A stretch of 64,000 bases of DNA from Actinomycetota bacterium (GCA_016871395.1 VFYV01000002.1:62001-126000); one strand, 5' to 3'; positions 8,323 to 17,195 are shown, counted from the stretch's first letter. Program-made: numbers and translations. Notes: generated by a model not told the origin, from the sequence alone.

Positions 8323-9948
8323 CTAGCCCACAGCTTCGAACAACTTCTTGGCTGACGCGTAGTCGGCCTTGCCGTTCGGAGCGCGTGGAACGGTGGTCAC
8401 GAAGACCAACTGCTTGGGCACTTTGTAACTGGACAACTTGGTCTTGGTGTGGGCGATCACCGCGTCGGCACCCGGCTCGGACTGACCCGGCGCCAACGAG
8501 GCCACCGCGACCACCCGTTGACCATATTTCTCGTCGGCCACGCCGAACACCAGACAGTCGGCCACCGCCGGGTGAGTCTTGACGGCCTCCTCCACCTCTT
8601 CGGGAAACACCTTTTCACCGGCGGTGTTGATGCAGTTCGAGCCGCGACCGAGCAACGTGATCGTGCCATCGGCCTCGACGACGGCCATGTCGCCCGGGAA
8701 GCTGTACCGAACGCCCCCCACCTCGCGAAACGTGCGGGCCGACTTCTCGGGATCCTTGTAGTACCCGATCGGGATGCCGGGACCGCTGACGCCGACCATT
8801 CCCTGCTCGCCGGATCCGGGTGCCACCTCCTGACCCGTTTCGAGGTTGATGACCTTGGTCGTGGGCATGGCCCCGAACTTGGCCGTGGTGTTCACGTTGG
8901 CCTTGGTGGCCATCGTCTGACCCATACCACCCTCGCTCGATCCGAGAATGTCCATCACGGCCGCGCCCGGAATGAACTCGAACATCTCCGCTTTCACCTC
9001 AGCGGAAAACATCGCACCGGTCGACACGATGGTGGTCACCGACGAGGTGTCGAAAGGACTGCCCGTGGCCGCCTGGGTGCGCAGGGCCTGCACCATGGGG
9101 CGGGCGAACGCGTCACCCACAATCACCAGAGTGCCGATGCGATGACGCTCGACGGCTCGGAACAACTCGGCGGCGTCGAAACTCCGCCCTTCCAACAAAA
9201 CCACCTTGCCGGCGACCAGGTGCGGCAACAGCGCCCCCAACCACACACCCGTTCCGTGCATCAAAGGACAGCAGGGAACCGTTACCGGCTGGCCGAGCCC
9301 GTTCACCATTTTGGCCAAACCCGTCACTTCGGCGACACTCTCGACTGGTGGCCGACCCATTGGAGCGGTGTAAAAACCGAGGAAACCGGCGGTGAAGTTG
9401 CCCATGGCGTACATGACACCTTTGGGCATGCCCGTGGTGCCTCCGGTGTACAGCATGTAGAGGTCGTCGAGCCCTCGCTCGATACGCGGGGCGGGCACGT
9501 TCGCGGCCAGTACCGCCTCCCACGCCGACGCACCGACCACGTTGGCTGACGGACCGTCGGCGACCTCGACCAACAATCGCAATTTTGGCAGCCGATCCTT
9601 GATGCGCGCGATGCGATCGCCGAGGCTCGCGTGGAAGACGACCGCCTCACAGTCCGCGTTTTCGAGCAAGTACAAGAGTTCGTCGTCGAGATAGCGGTAG
9701 TTGACGTTGACCGGTGTGATGCGTTGCTTGAACGCGGCGAACTGGGTGATCAGATACTCGGGGCAGTTGTACAAGAACATGCCCACCTTCGAGTCGCGGG
9801 ACATCCCGATCGCCGCGAAAGCCGACGCCAATCGGGCCGCGGCGTTCTCGTACTGCGACCACGTCATCTCGCGATCCCCGAACGCAATGGCGACGGAGTC
9901 AGAAAACTCGTCGGCGTGCGCCTCGAAAATATTCGGATACGTCAACAT
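8323..9948 (-). CDS. Acyl-CoA synthetase (AMP-forming), FadD-like
   Basis: A 541 aa AMP-dependent CoA ligase, first gene of the FadD-Rieske-FadD operon. Motifs are YTGGTTGMPKGV (ATP binding), GDMAVVEADGTITLLGRGS, INTAGEKVFPEEVE, and the C-terminal catalytic lysine in NGKADYASAK. The ATG at 9948 begins MLTYPNIF, which aligns with usual FadD N-termini and has a purine-rich GGTGAAGGG just upstream; a 22-codon extension would run into the divergent promoter. It ends 18 bases before the Rieske ATG. It likely primes an acid for oxidation; the acid is unknown. Confidence 0.9.
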   Translation of the reverse strand: MLTYPNIFEAHADEFSDSVAIAFGDREMTWSQYENAAARLASAFAAIGMSRDSKVGMFLYNCPEYLITQFAAFKQRITPVNVNYRYLDDELLYLLENADCEAVVFHASLGDRIARIKDRLPKLRLLVEVADGPSANVVGASAWEAVLAANVPAPRIERGLDDLYMLYTGGTTGMPKGVMYAMGNFTAGFLGFYTAPMGRPPVESVAEVTGLAKMVNGLGQPVTVPCCPLMHGTGVWLGALLPHLVAGKVVLLEGRSFDAAELFRAVERHRIGTLVIVGDAFARPMVQALRTQAATGSPFDTSSVTTIVSTGAMFSAEVKAEMFEFIPGAAVMDILGSSEGGMGQTMATKANVNTTAKFGAMPTTKVINLETGQEVAPGSGEQGMVGVSGPGIPIGYYKDPEKSARTFREVGGVRYSFPGDMAVVEADGTITLLGRGSNCINTAGEKVFPEEVEEAVKTHPAVADCLVFGVADEKYGQRVVAVASLAPGQSEPGADAVIAHTKTKLSSYKVPKQLVFVTTVPRAPNGKADYASAKKLFEAVG

Positions 9949-10071
9949 CCCTTCACCCCCATGTCTCACTGAACCGACCCCATTATGGATGCAAATCCTG
10001 TGACCCCCTGACAAAACGATGCTGTCACCTCCGTACTAGACGGAACTAACCCAACGGTCAATAATGGTGAA
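9949..10071. promoter_or_regulatory. Divergent intergenic region between FadD and Rieske operons
   Basis: The 123 bases between two divergent operons must carry both promoters. A short inverted repeat TCCGT-N5-ACGGA lies at about 10041-10055 and could bind a regulator. No confident -35/-10 pair could be assigned by eye. Confidence 0.35.
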
Positions 10072-11445
10072 ATGACGGCCCTCGACCCGCGACCTGCCCG
10101 CTCGCCGGGCGTCAGCTATCAAGAACTCCTGGACGCCGACACCCACCCGGTCCCCGCTGTCTTGCGGCTGGAGTCCCCTCGTTTCCTCGGCGACGAGGAC
10201 ATCCCGACCGCGCGCTACACCTCCCGGGAGTGGCACGAACTGGAGAAGGAATTCCTCTGGAAGCGAGTCTGGCAATTCGCCTGCCGTGAGGACCACATCC
10301 CCGAGGCCGGCGACTACATCGTCTACGACATCGCCGGACTGTCCTTTATCGTGGTTCGACAGCCCGACCTCTCGATCAAGGCCTACCCGAACGCGTGCCT
10401 GCACCGTGGTCGCCGTCTGAAGGATTACGACGGTCACTGCTCGGAAATTCGTTGTTCGTTCCACGGCTTCGCCTGGGCTCTTGACGGCGCTCTGGCCGAC
10501 GTTCCCGCGAGGTGGGACTTCCCCCACGTCGACGAGCGACCCGATGATTTCCAATTGCCCGAATGTCGCGTCGGTACGTGGGCCGGATTCGTCTTCATCA
10601 ATCCCGACCCCGACGCCGGGGCGCTCGAGGATTTCCTCGGTGGCATCCGTGAGCAATTCGACGTTTGGAATCTCGCGGATCGTTACGTCGAGACGCACGT
10701 GACCCGCGTGATTCACGCCAACTGGAAGGTGGCTCAGGAAGCGTTCAGCGAGGCGTACCATGTGAATGCCACTCATCCCCAGATCCTCTACTACCTCGCC
10801 GACACCAACTCGCAGGTCGACATCTGGGACAACTTCTCACGCGTCATCACCGCCGGCCTCAGCACCAGCCCGTTGTTGTGGTACCCGGTCGATGAGAACA
10901 CCATGATGCGTTCGATGCTCGACGTGCGCGAGGACCAAGAGAGCCCCATCCACGTTCCCGACGGTGGCTCGGCGCGAGCGATAGCGTCTCAGGCGTCCCG
11001 AGAACGTTGGCGTCCCGCCGTCGGCGACCGCGTGGACTCGATGAGCGATTCCGAGATGATGGACAGCATCGACTACACCGTGTTCCCCAACTTTCATCCG
11101 TGGGGCGCGTTCAACCGCATCGTGTATCGCTTCCGTCCGAATGGGGACGACCATCGCTCCTCCATCATGGAGGTGATGTTCCTGTCGCCTTACTCGGGTC
11201 CCAAGCCGGCGAACGCCACCATTCGACATCTCGCCCACGACGAGCCCTTCACGGACGAGCCCGGCCTCGGAATGCTCGCCAAGGTGTTCGAGCAGGACGT
11301 GTTCAACATGTCGAAGGTGCAACTCGGGCTGGAGACGTCGCGCAAGCCCGGCATCACCTTGGCCAATTATCAGGAATCAAAGGTTCGCTGGTTGCACCAG
11401 CGCCTCGGAGAGTTCATCGACGAAGGCCGAAAGGCGGCCAACTGA
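10072..11445 (+). CDS. Rieske non-heme iron oxygenase, alpha subunit
   Basis: A 457 aa Rieske oxygenase alpha subunit. Cluster ligands are C109/H111 (ACLHRG) and C128/H131 (CSFHGF); the catalytic iron histidines are H230 and H235 in EAYHVNATHP. Its N-terminus (SYQELLDADTHPVP) resembles that of the Rieske gene at 6859-8304 (VQDLLAADTRPVP), so the two are probably paralogues transcribed divergently. It overlaps the next small gene as TGATG, indicating coupled translation. It is followed by a kinase and its probable partner. No electron-transfer genes are adjacent. Confidence 0.9.
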   Translation: MTALDPRPARSPGVSYQELLDADTHPVPAVLRLESPRFLGDEDIPTARYTSREWHELEKEFLWKRVWQFACREDHIPEAGDYIVYDIAGLSFIVVRQPDLSIKAYPNACLHRGRRLKDYDGHCSEIRCSFHGFAWALDGALADVPARWDFPHVDERPDDFQLPECRVGTWAGFVFINPDPDAGALEDFLGGIREQFDVWNLADRYVETHVTRVIHANWKVAQEAFSEAYHVNATHPQILYYLADTNSQVDIWDNFSRVITAGLSTSPLLWYPVDENTMMRSMLDVREDQESPIHVPDGGSARAIASQASRERWRPAVGDRVDSMSDSEMMDSIDYTVFPNFHPWGAFNRIVYRFRPNGDDHRSSIMEVMFLSPYSGPKPANATIRHLAHDEPFTDEPGLGMLAKVFEQDVFNMSKVQLGLETSRKPGITLANYQESKVRWLHQRLGEFIDEGRKAAN

Positions 11446-11663
11446 TGCTGGGAATCATCCATCCCTTCTCCGGTGCCTTGTACGAACAAGACGGACACGG
11501 AAACATCCGGGTGTCCCAGGACGGTAAGTGGGGCATCTTCCACGTGAACGGTCGACACGTCGAAGGTGAGATACGCGAATGCGACCCGCAGTTGTGCGGT
11601 TGGGTCGGCGGACCGCAGGTGGCCAACCACCGGGTCTCGGCAATCCCGAGCACGAAGCGGTAA
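11445..11663 (+). CDS. Small conserved-looking protein coupled to Rieske oxygenase
   Basis: A 72 aa protein whose ATG overlaps the Rieske stop codon (TGATG), so it is almost certainly expressed with it. It has a compact beta-rich look (GKWGIFHVNGRHVEGEIRE) with two cysteines, C46 and C51, in ECDPQLCGW, and five histidines. No signal peptide or membrane segment is seen. It is not a ferredoxin: there are too few cysteines. I do not recognise a characterised family. The coupling suggests an accessory or stabilising partner of the oxygenase, which is inference only. Confidence 0.65.
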   Translation: MLGIIHPFSGALYEQDGHGNIRVSQDGKWGIFHVNGRHVEGEIRECDPQLCGWVGGPQVANHRVSAIPSTKR

Positions 11664-11691
11664 CCGACGCGTCGACCAACGAGGGGGAGCA

Positions 11692-12705
11692 ATGATCGAT
11701 CCGAATGTCATGCCCGGCAAACTCGCGGCGTTCCTGTCCGAGCACGAGGGCCAAAGAGCCACCATCACGGCCTACGAACCGATGTCGGGGGGCTACAGCC
11801 GTTTGATGGCCAAGGCGTCGGTCAGTTGGGCCGACGGACGGTCGGAACATCTCGTGCTGCGTGGTGACCCGCCCCCGGGCCGGGCGATGATGGAGACCGA
11901 CCGCGCCACCGAATGGGCCCTGTTGAGTGCTCTTGGTCGCGCCGAGAGCATTTCCATGCCCCAGGCCCGCTATTTCGACGCCACCGGGGACGAACTGGGT
12001 ACGAAGTGCATCGTCCTCGACTTCGTCGAGGGGCGCTCGTTGCAGTCTCACATCAACGAGTGCGAACCGGGCGAGTACGGTCGCCACACCTTCGACCTGG
12101 TGGACACCATGGCGAAGGTCCATTCGATCGATCCCGACGACGTCGGAAACGCCATCGCCCGTCCGAACGACTGGTCGACGTACTTGAGCGGACTCATCGA
12201 TCGCTTTCGACAGGCCGACCGAGCGCACGCGGAGTCCAATCCGTTTCTGCGTTACGTCGCCGAATGGCTGGACGCCAACAAGCCGGCACCACTTCCTCTG
12301 CGTGTCGTGCACAGCGACTTCCAGCCAGCCAACATCATGGTGACGGCCGATGGGAGTCACCAAGTGATCGACTGGGAACTCACCCACATCGGTGACCCGC
12401 GCGAGGACATCGGTTACTACGCCGTTTATTCGGCGGCATCGGGTCCCAGTCTCATCATGAACGACCCCGTGGCGTTCCTCGCGCGCTATCGCGAAAAGAC
12501 CGGCTTCGGCGAGGACACCGTGAATCTGGCGACGCTCGGCTTCTTCTCGTCATTGGCCGCCATCTCGGTGTACGCGCAGATCCTCGCCGGCGCCGCCGCC
12601 ATGTCCAATGGCCACAACTCGGGAATCATGACCACGTACACGCTCAACGCCTTGACCGTCGGTCACGCCAACTTCATGGGCGGTTGCGTCGCCCCCACCA
12701 TCTGA
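11692..12705 (+). CDS. Phosphotransferase (APH/ACAD10-like kinase) family protein
   Basis: A 337 aa kinase-fold protein. The catalytic loop is VVHSDFQPANIMV and the metal aspartate is in QVIDWELTHIGDPREDIGYY, as in the aminoglycoside phosphotransferase superfamily. GAGGGGGAGC precedes the ATG at 11692. Bacterial relatives such as LvaA and the mammalian ACAD10/11 kinase domains phosphorylate 4-hydroxyacyl-CoAs; the neighbouring CoA ligases, dehydrogenases and the small helical protein 14 bases downstream fit that role better than drug resistance. Substrate assignment is inferred from context. Confidence 0.8.
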   Translation: MIDPNVMPGKLAAFLSEHEGQRATITAYEPMSGGYSRLMAKASVSWADGRSEHLVLRGDPPPGRAMMETDRATEWALLSALGRAESISMPQARYFDATGDELGTKCIVLDFVEGRSLQSHINECEPGEYGRHTFDLVDTMAKVHSIDPDDVGNAIARPNDWSTYLSGLIDRFRQADRAHAESNPFLRYVAEWLDANKPAPLPLRVVHSDFQPANIMVTADGSHQVIDWELTHIGDPREDIGYYAVYSAASGPSLIMNDPVAFLARYREKTGFGEDTVNLATLGFFSSLAAISVYAQILAGAAAMSNGHNSGIMTTYTLNALTVGHANFMGGCVAPTI

Positions 12706-12719
12706 ATCGGAGACACACC

Positions 12720-13184
12720 ATGTTGTCCAAGCCCACCACGCCACAGATCATCCTCGACTGCCGTCGAGAGCTACTCGAAACCATCGACCCTGTCGTCAGT
12801 GATCCCACCGTCAAGATCGCCATCCAAATGCTGGAGAACGTTCTGCGCAACTGCGCCGAACGTTCGGCGCACGAGATCGCCTGGATGCGCGAGGAGTCGG
12901 ACTCGATGGTCGCCTTCGCCCGCGATGTGAAATCGACCGTCGGCTCCAGCCCCGAAATCGACGTTGCCATCGCCTCCTACGAGAAAGGCGACAACGTCAC
13001 TCTCCATCTCGACGCGGTGAGCGACTCGTACAGCCGTGCGGGAGAATGCCTCTCGGTCGCGCTGGAGCGAGCATTCGCCACCGGGCACACCGAACTCCAT
13101 CTGCGCGGTCGCGAAATTCTCGCCCTGCGATTGGCCCACGAGGACGCCATAAAGGGCGACTGGGCCTTCGTCGGTCGAGGCTGA
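12720..13184 (+). CDS. Small alpha-helical protein, possible LvaB/DUF6285-like kinase partner
   Basis: A 154 aa soluble, mainly helical protein starting 14 bases after the kinase stop. Features are PTTPQIILDCRREL at the N-terminus, a central IAIQMLENVLRNCAERSAHE helix, and a Glu/Asp-rich middle. From memory, this pattern and the gene position recall the small LvaB-type partner needed by the 4-hydroxyacyl-CoA kinase LvaA in levulinate degradation. That match is not verified, and the protein is somewhat longer than those I recall. No catalytic motif is visible. Confidence 0.55.
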   Translation: MLSKPTTPQIILDCRRELLETIDPVVSDPTVKIAIQMLENVLRNCAERSAHEIAWMREESDSMVAFARDVKSTVGSSPEIDVAIASYEKGDNVTLHLDAVSDSYSRAGECLSVALERAFATGHTELHLRGREILALRLAHEDAIKGDWAFVGRG

Positions 13185-13189
13185 CACGA

Positions 13190-14041
13190 ATGACGATCCG
13201 CCTTCACGTCATCACCGGAGGACACCCCTTCGCGGCCACGGATTTCTTCGCGGTGTTCGACTGGTTGGCATCGTGCGAGGACGTGCGTTGGACTGGTCAC
13301 GATGAGCCGGCTGTTCCCGACGTCGACGCTCCCGACGTCGTGCTGTTCTACGACATGCCCGGTCTGACATTCACCGGCGATCCGAACGCACCGGTGTCTC
13401 TGTCGGAACCGACGGCCGAGCAACGTCACGTGTTCGACGCCCTGTGCGAGCGAGGTGTCGGCATGGTCTTCATGCATCACGCCGTGGCCAGTTGGCCGGC
13501 CTGGGACGGATTCGCCGAATTGGTCGGCGGTCGGTTCCACTATCAGCCGGGCAGCCTGCGCGGCGTCGACTATCCCGACTCGGGATACGTGTTCGACGTC
13601 GAGCACACCATCGACGTCGTCGACCCCGACCACCCGATTTGCCGGGGCCTGGGACACTCCTTTCGACTGACCGACGAGTTGTACTGCTCACCGGTGCTCG
13701 AAGACGACGTCGTACCATTGATGCGCACACGCTTCCCCGTCGGTGACTCGTCACGTTTTTACTCGGCCGACCTGGCCATACGTGGTCGGCGCAATTGCAA
13801 CGACGGTTGGACGCATCCTGCGGGGAGTGATCTCGTGGCGTGGGTGAAGAAGGCTGGTAATGCGCCGTTGACCTACATTCAATTCGGTGATGGACCGATC
13901 ACATACGTCGATCCGAACTTTCGTCAGGTGATCCGCAACGCGGTGACGTGGGCCGCCTCGTCGTCGGCGCGCGACTGGGCGCGCACACGTCGATCAGGAC
14001 CAACTGTCCCAGCGAACGAACTTCGCGGCGGGCACCCGTGA
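13190..14041 (+). CDS. ThuA-like domain protein
   Basis: A 283 aa protein of the ThuA (trehalose-utilisation-like, class I amidotransferase-fold) family. Recognisable parts are LHVITGGHPF, PDVVLFYDMPG, GVGMVFMHHAVASWPAWDGFAELVGGRF, and the late GNAPLTYIQFGDGPITY. The family's enzymatic role is poorly known; some act on keto-sugars. It is the fifth gene of the Rieske-kinase operon, five bases after its neighbour. The last ~16 codons overlap the convergent nitroreductase gene by 48 bases. A second ThuA-like gene lies at 20072-20842. Confidence 0.75.
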   Translation: MTIRLHVITGGHPFAATDFFAVFDWLASCEDVRWTGHDEPAVPDVDAPDVVLFYDMPGLTFTGDPNAPVSLSEPTAEQRHVFDALCERGVGMVFMHHAVASWPAWDGFAELVGGRFHYQPGSLRGVDYPDSGYVFDVEHTIDVVDPDHPICRGLGHSFRLTDELYCSPVLEDDVVPLMRTRFPVGDSSRFYSADLAIRGRRNCNDGWTHPAGSDLVAWVKKAGNAPLTYIQFGDGPITYVDPNFRQVIRNAVTWAASSSARDWARTRRSGPTVPANELRGGHP

Positions 14042-14632
14042 CGCCAACTTGAAGTCGGTACCCACGGTGTAGGCGATCGGGAACAATCCGGCCTGGGTGT
14101 ACTTGTCGAACGGAATCCCCAGCAGGTCAGCGGCCTCCTTCTCTTGCGGCAGATGCAAGGTGGTCCATGCCGAGCCGAGTCCGCGCTCGCGGAGGGCGAG
14201 CATGAAACTCCAGACCGCTGGCAACAACGAGCCCCACGCCGACGCCTGACCGAACGTCGGGGTACCGGCGTCGAGACGCCCGGCGATGAGCGGGATCATC
14301 AGCACCGGAACCTGGTCCAGGACCTTGGCCAGATGCATCGACGAGTCGACGATGCGCTCTCCTTGGGCGTCACGCTTGGGGCGGTTCGGGTCGTTCACGT
14401 ACGGGTAATAGTTCGCTCGGTACATCTCAGCCAGCGCGGTTTTCTTCACCTGATCCTCGACGAACAACCAGCGCCATCCCTGCATGTTCGAGCCGGTCGG
14501 CGCTTGGTGCGCGATCTCGACGCACTCCATCAGCACCTCGCGCTCGACAGGCTTGGTGAGGTCGAGACGTTTGCGCACCGCGCGTGTCGTGGTGAGCACC
14601 TCATCGGCGGACAATCCGAGTTTCATGGCCAT
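13994..14632 (-). CDS. Nitroreductase family protein
   Basis: A 212 aa FMN-dependent nitroreductase-fold protein. The phosphate-binding N-terminal motif is TTRAVRKRLD and the dimer/FMN segment is QAPTGSNMQGWRWLFVED; the C-terminal part LRERGLGSAWTTLHL...LLGIP is also typical. AAGGAGAAAG precedes the ATG. It is the last gene of the TetR-P450 operon. Members reduce nitro groups, quinones or enones, or dehydrogenate flavins, so the substrate is open. Its 3' end overlaps the convergent ThuA gene. Confidence 0.85.
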   Translation of the reverse strand: MAMKLGLSADEVLTTTRAVRKRLDLTKPVEREVLMECVEIAHQAPTGSNMQGWRWLFVEDQVKKTALAEMYRANYYPYVNDPNRPKRDAQGERIVDSSMHLAKVLDQVPVLMIPLIAGRLDAGTPTFGQASAWGSLLPAVWSFMLALRERGLGSAWTTLHLPQEKEAADLLGIPFDKYTQAGLFPIAYTVGTDFKLASRVPAAKFVRWDSWS

Positions 14633-14660
14633 GTCTTTCTCCTTCGCAGGACGGGGTCGA

Positions 14661-15179
14661 TCAGTCGTTCTTCACTTGGGCGGCCATCCATTCGGCGGTG
14701 GCCTTGCCCATCTTGGCTCCGTCGTAGCCGATTCGTTGGGTCGGGGTCACCTGGATGATCACGCGACGAGGCGAGTCGAGGAATTTGACGAAGGTGTCAC
14801 GACGCGCGAGGTCCGAGCCCATGACGGCCTCGGCCAGTTCGGGGTAGAACCATGCCTTGGTGGCGTCGTCGTCGTACAGGGCGCAGGTGCCCTTCCAGGT
14901 GACGGCCTTGTTGCGGGGTAACGACGAACCCGTGGAGGTGACCACGACGCACACGCGGGGATCCCGACGGATCGCCGAGATGCGGGCGCGTTGGCTCGAC
15001 GCGGTCAGCCAGAAAGACCCCCGGCGCCAGACGTACGACATGATGACACCGACCGGCCACCCTTCCTTGTTGGACCAGATGAAGGTGCATTCGTTGTGCG
15101 CGAGCAGCAACTTTTCCTCCATGTCCTCGTCCAATCCGTACACGGTGACGTCCTCGTAGTTCTCGGGATGTTCGGCCAC
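14661..15179 (-). CDS. Pyridoxamine 5'-phosphate oxidase-like (PPOX) flavin/F420-binding protein
   Basis: A 172 aa split-barrel protein. The run GWPVGVIMSYVWRRGSFWLTASSQRARISAIRRDPRVCVVV is the classic FMN- or F420-binding barrel of the PPOX superfamily. I set the start at the GTG at 15179 because GGAGG lies five bases upstream; a TTG four codons earlier has no such signal. In actinobacteria many such proteins are F420-dependent reductases or biliverdin-like binders; the exact role is unknown. It sits between the SDR and nitroreductase genes of the P450 operon. Confidence 0.75.
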   Translation of the reverse strand: MAEHPENYEDVTVYGLDEDMEEKLLLAHNECTFIWSNKEGWPVGVIMSYVWRRGSFWLTASSQRARISAIRRDPRVCVVVTSTGSSLPRNKAVTWKGTCALYDDDATKAWFYPELAEAVMGSDLARRDTFVKFLDSPRRVIIQVTPTQRIGYDGAKMGKATAEWMAAQVKND

Positions 15180-15212
15180 GTCTTCCTCCAATGTGAGACG
15201 TTCGTTACGTTG

Positions 15213-15965
15213 TCAAGCTTTTTCGCGGGGCAGGAATTGTCCGGTGTTGGCCGTGATTCCGCCGTCCACCGGAACGACCGCCCCGGTGATGAAACTGGCC
15301 GCCGGAGACACGAGAAAAGCGATGACCGCGGCCACCTCGTCAGCGCGACCCCAACGCTGCATGGGAACCGCACGTCGCAGACCCTCGTACACCGCGGGAA
15401 CCGACTTGATGCCCGACGTCATTCCCGTCTCGGTAGGCCCGGGGCAGACCACGTTCACGGTGATGGCGTCGGCCGCGAGATCGAGAGCCGCACCGCGAGC
15501 CAGATTGATGACAGCGGCCTTCGACGTGTTGTAGGGCCACATGGTGGGGTCGGCAGCGATGCCTGACGTCGATGCCGTCACGACCACCCGCCCTCCTCCA
15601 CCTCGTCGCATGGGGGGCACCGCGGCGCGTAGACCGAGCAACACGGCCCGCACGTTGACCTCCATCGCGCGATCGAATTGTTCGATGGGCATGTCGACGA
15701 TGTCACCGCTGCACGGCACTCCCGCGTTGCAGACCAACGCATCGAGACCCCCGAATTCGGTCACCGCCGTCTCCACCGCGCGTTGGTTGATCGCCGGATC
15801 GGTCACGTCTCCGACCACCGTTCGCACGTTGGTCCGCTGGGCGAGCACCTCGATCGGCGCCCCCGGACGATCGATCCCCACGACCGCTCCACCGAGTTCG
15901 ACCAGTGCCTCGACCGTGGCCAGCCCGATGCCGGATGCCGCCCCGGTGACGATCGTCGTGCGCAC
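15213..15965 (-). CDS. Short-chain dehydrogenase/reductase (SDR)
   Basis: A 250 aa classical SDR starting at a GTG nine bases after the P450 stop. It has TGAASGIG for the cofactor, an aspartate at the end of beta2 (GIDRPG, NAD-type), CNAG, catalytic Y-x3-K in MWPYNTSKAAV, and the C-terminal VDGGI. It probably oxidises the alcohol made by the P450 or a downstream hydroxy intermediate. Length is normal for the family. Confidence 0.9.
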   Translation of the reverse strand: MRTTIVTGAASGIGLATVEALVELGGAVVGIDRPGAPIEVLAQRTNVRTVVGDVTDPAINQRAVETAVTEFGGLDALVCNAGVPCSGDIVDMPIEQFDRAMEVNVRAVLLGLRAAVPPMRRGGGGRVVVTASTSGIAADPTMWPYNTSKAAVINLARGAALDLAADAITVNVVCPGPTETGMTSGIKSVPAVYEGLRRAVPMQRWGRADEVAAVIAFLVSPAASFITGAVVPVDGGITANTGQFLPREKA

Positions 15966-15974
15966 GTCGCAAGA

Positions 15975-17195
15975 CTACGTCGTCACTACGGCGGGCCTTG
16001 ACCCCGGCGAGCGCAAGGTCCAACGGATGGGCAGGGTGGTCAAGCCACGGAGGATGAACGGCTGGTTCACCTTCACCTCACCGATCAGTTCCACGGTCTC
16101 GAACGTGTCGATCATCCAACGCAGAGCCAGTAGTCCCTCGCGCCGCGCCAACACGTTTCCGATGCAGTGATGAACTCCCCATCCAAAAGCCAGATGCGGG
16201 CGTGAGCCCGGCCCGAATCGATCCAAGCGAATGGCGTCGGGGTCGTCCCAGATCCGTGGATCACGGTTGGCCGCGGCGAACAGCAACTGCACCTTGGTAC
16301 CCGCGGCGATGGTTTCGCCCCGCACCGGACACTCGCGACTGTTGGTGCGGAACAACCCCTGCACCGGAGAGTCATAACGCAAGAACTCCTCCACCGCCCA
16401 CGGAACGAGATCGGGATCGGCGCGCAACTCGGTGACCAGACGCGGTTCCGTGATCAATCGATACAGCATGAGACTCAGCAAACTGGCGGTGGTCTCGTGG
16501 CCGGCCACCAGCACTTGTTGACACAATCGACGAACCTCGCTGTAGGTCAAATCTCCCGCCAAGTACGCCCCCGTCAGGACCGTCACCAGATCGTCGGGTG
16601 CCTCGGATCCGCCCTCGATCAGTGCCCGACGCTCGGCCACCAGACCGTCGACCAGGGCGAAGATCCCCTCGTTCGCCTTGTCGACCAATCGCAGATCCCC
16701 GCCACCCAGACCGTTCACGATGTCATCGGACCATTGTCCGAATCGATCACGGTCCTCGGATCGGATTCCGAGCATCTCGGCGATCACGATGGCCGGGAAC
16801 GGAAAGGCGAACAAGTGGACGAAGTCGCCCTCACCGTCTTCGGCGAACGCCGCTTCCCAGAGTTCCCGACCGATCTGCTCGACCCGCGGCGCCAACGAGG
16901 CGATGGCGGCGGGACGGAATCCGTCTTGTAGAACCTTGCGCTGTCGCCGGTGATCCGGATCATCGGCCGAACCCAGAACTCCGCCCACTTGACGAAAGAC
17001 CCCCGGACCATCCCCGTTGCGCCACAACTCGGGATCGGTCACCATCGACAACACGTCCTCGTGGCGGCTCACGACGTAGAACGGAGGTTCGAAGGACTCT
17101 TCGCGATGGATGGGACAGTGCTCGATGAGGTGGTGATGTCCCACCGAAGGCTCGAGATCGTTCGCGTGCCCCAAATGCGAGTACGACACGGTCAC
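15975..17195 (-). CDS. Cytochrome P450
   Basis: A 406 aa soluble bacterial P450. The oxygen-activating I-helix motif is VAGHETTAS, the ExxR pair is in VEEFLRYDSP, and the heme-thiolate loop is FGWGVHHCIGNVLARRE. It would hydroxylate a hydrophobic substrate using an external ferredoxin and reductase, neither of which is adjacent. Its GTG start overlaps the TetR stop by four bases (GTGA), so it is made with its probable regulator. The CYP125/CYP142 steroid enzymes are a possible comparison, but the family number cannot be assigned by eye. Confidence 0.93.
   Translation of the reverse strand: MTVSYSHLGHANDLEPSVGHHHLIEHCPIHREESFEPPFYVVSRHEDVLSMVTDPELWRNGDGPGVFRQVGGVLGSADDPDHRRQRKVLQDGFRPAAIASLAPRVEQIGRELWEAAFAEDGEGDFVHLFAFPFPAIVIAEMLGIRSEDRDRFGQWSDDIVNGLGGGDLRLVDKANEGIFALVDGLVAERRALIEGGSEAPDDLVTVLTGAYLAGDLTYSEVRRLCQQVLVAGHETTASLLSLMLYRLITEPRLVTELRADPDLVPWAVEEFLRYDSPVQGLFRTNSRECPVRGETIAAGTKVQLLFAAANRDPRIWDDPDAIRLDRFGPGSRPHLAFGWGVHHCIGNVLARREGLLALRWMIDTFETVELIGEVKVNQPFILRGLTTLPIRWTLRSPGSRPAVVTT

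Noticed and set aside
11692..12705. Aminoglycoside resistance gene
   Set aside because: The APH-like fold is shared by many metabolic kinases, and the surrounding genes are catabolic, with a likely partner protein downstream.
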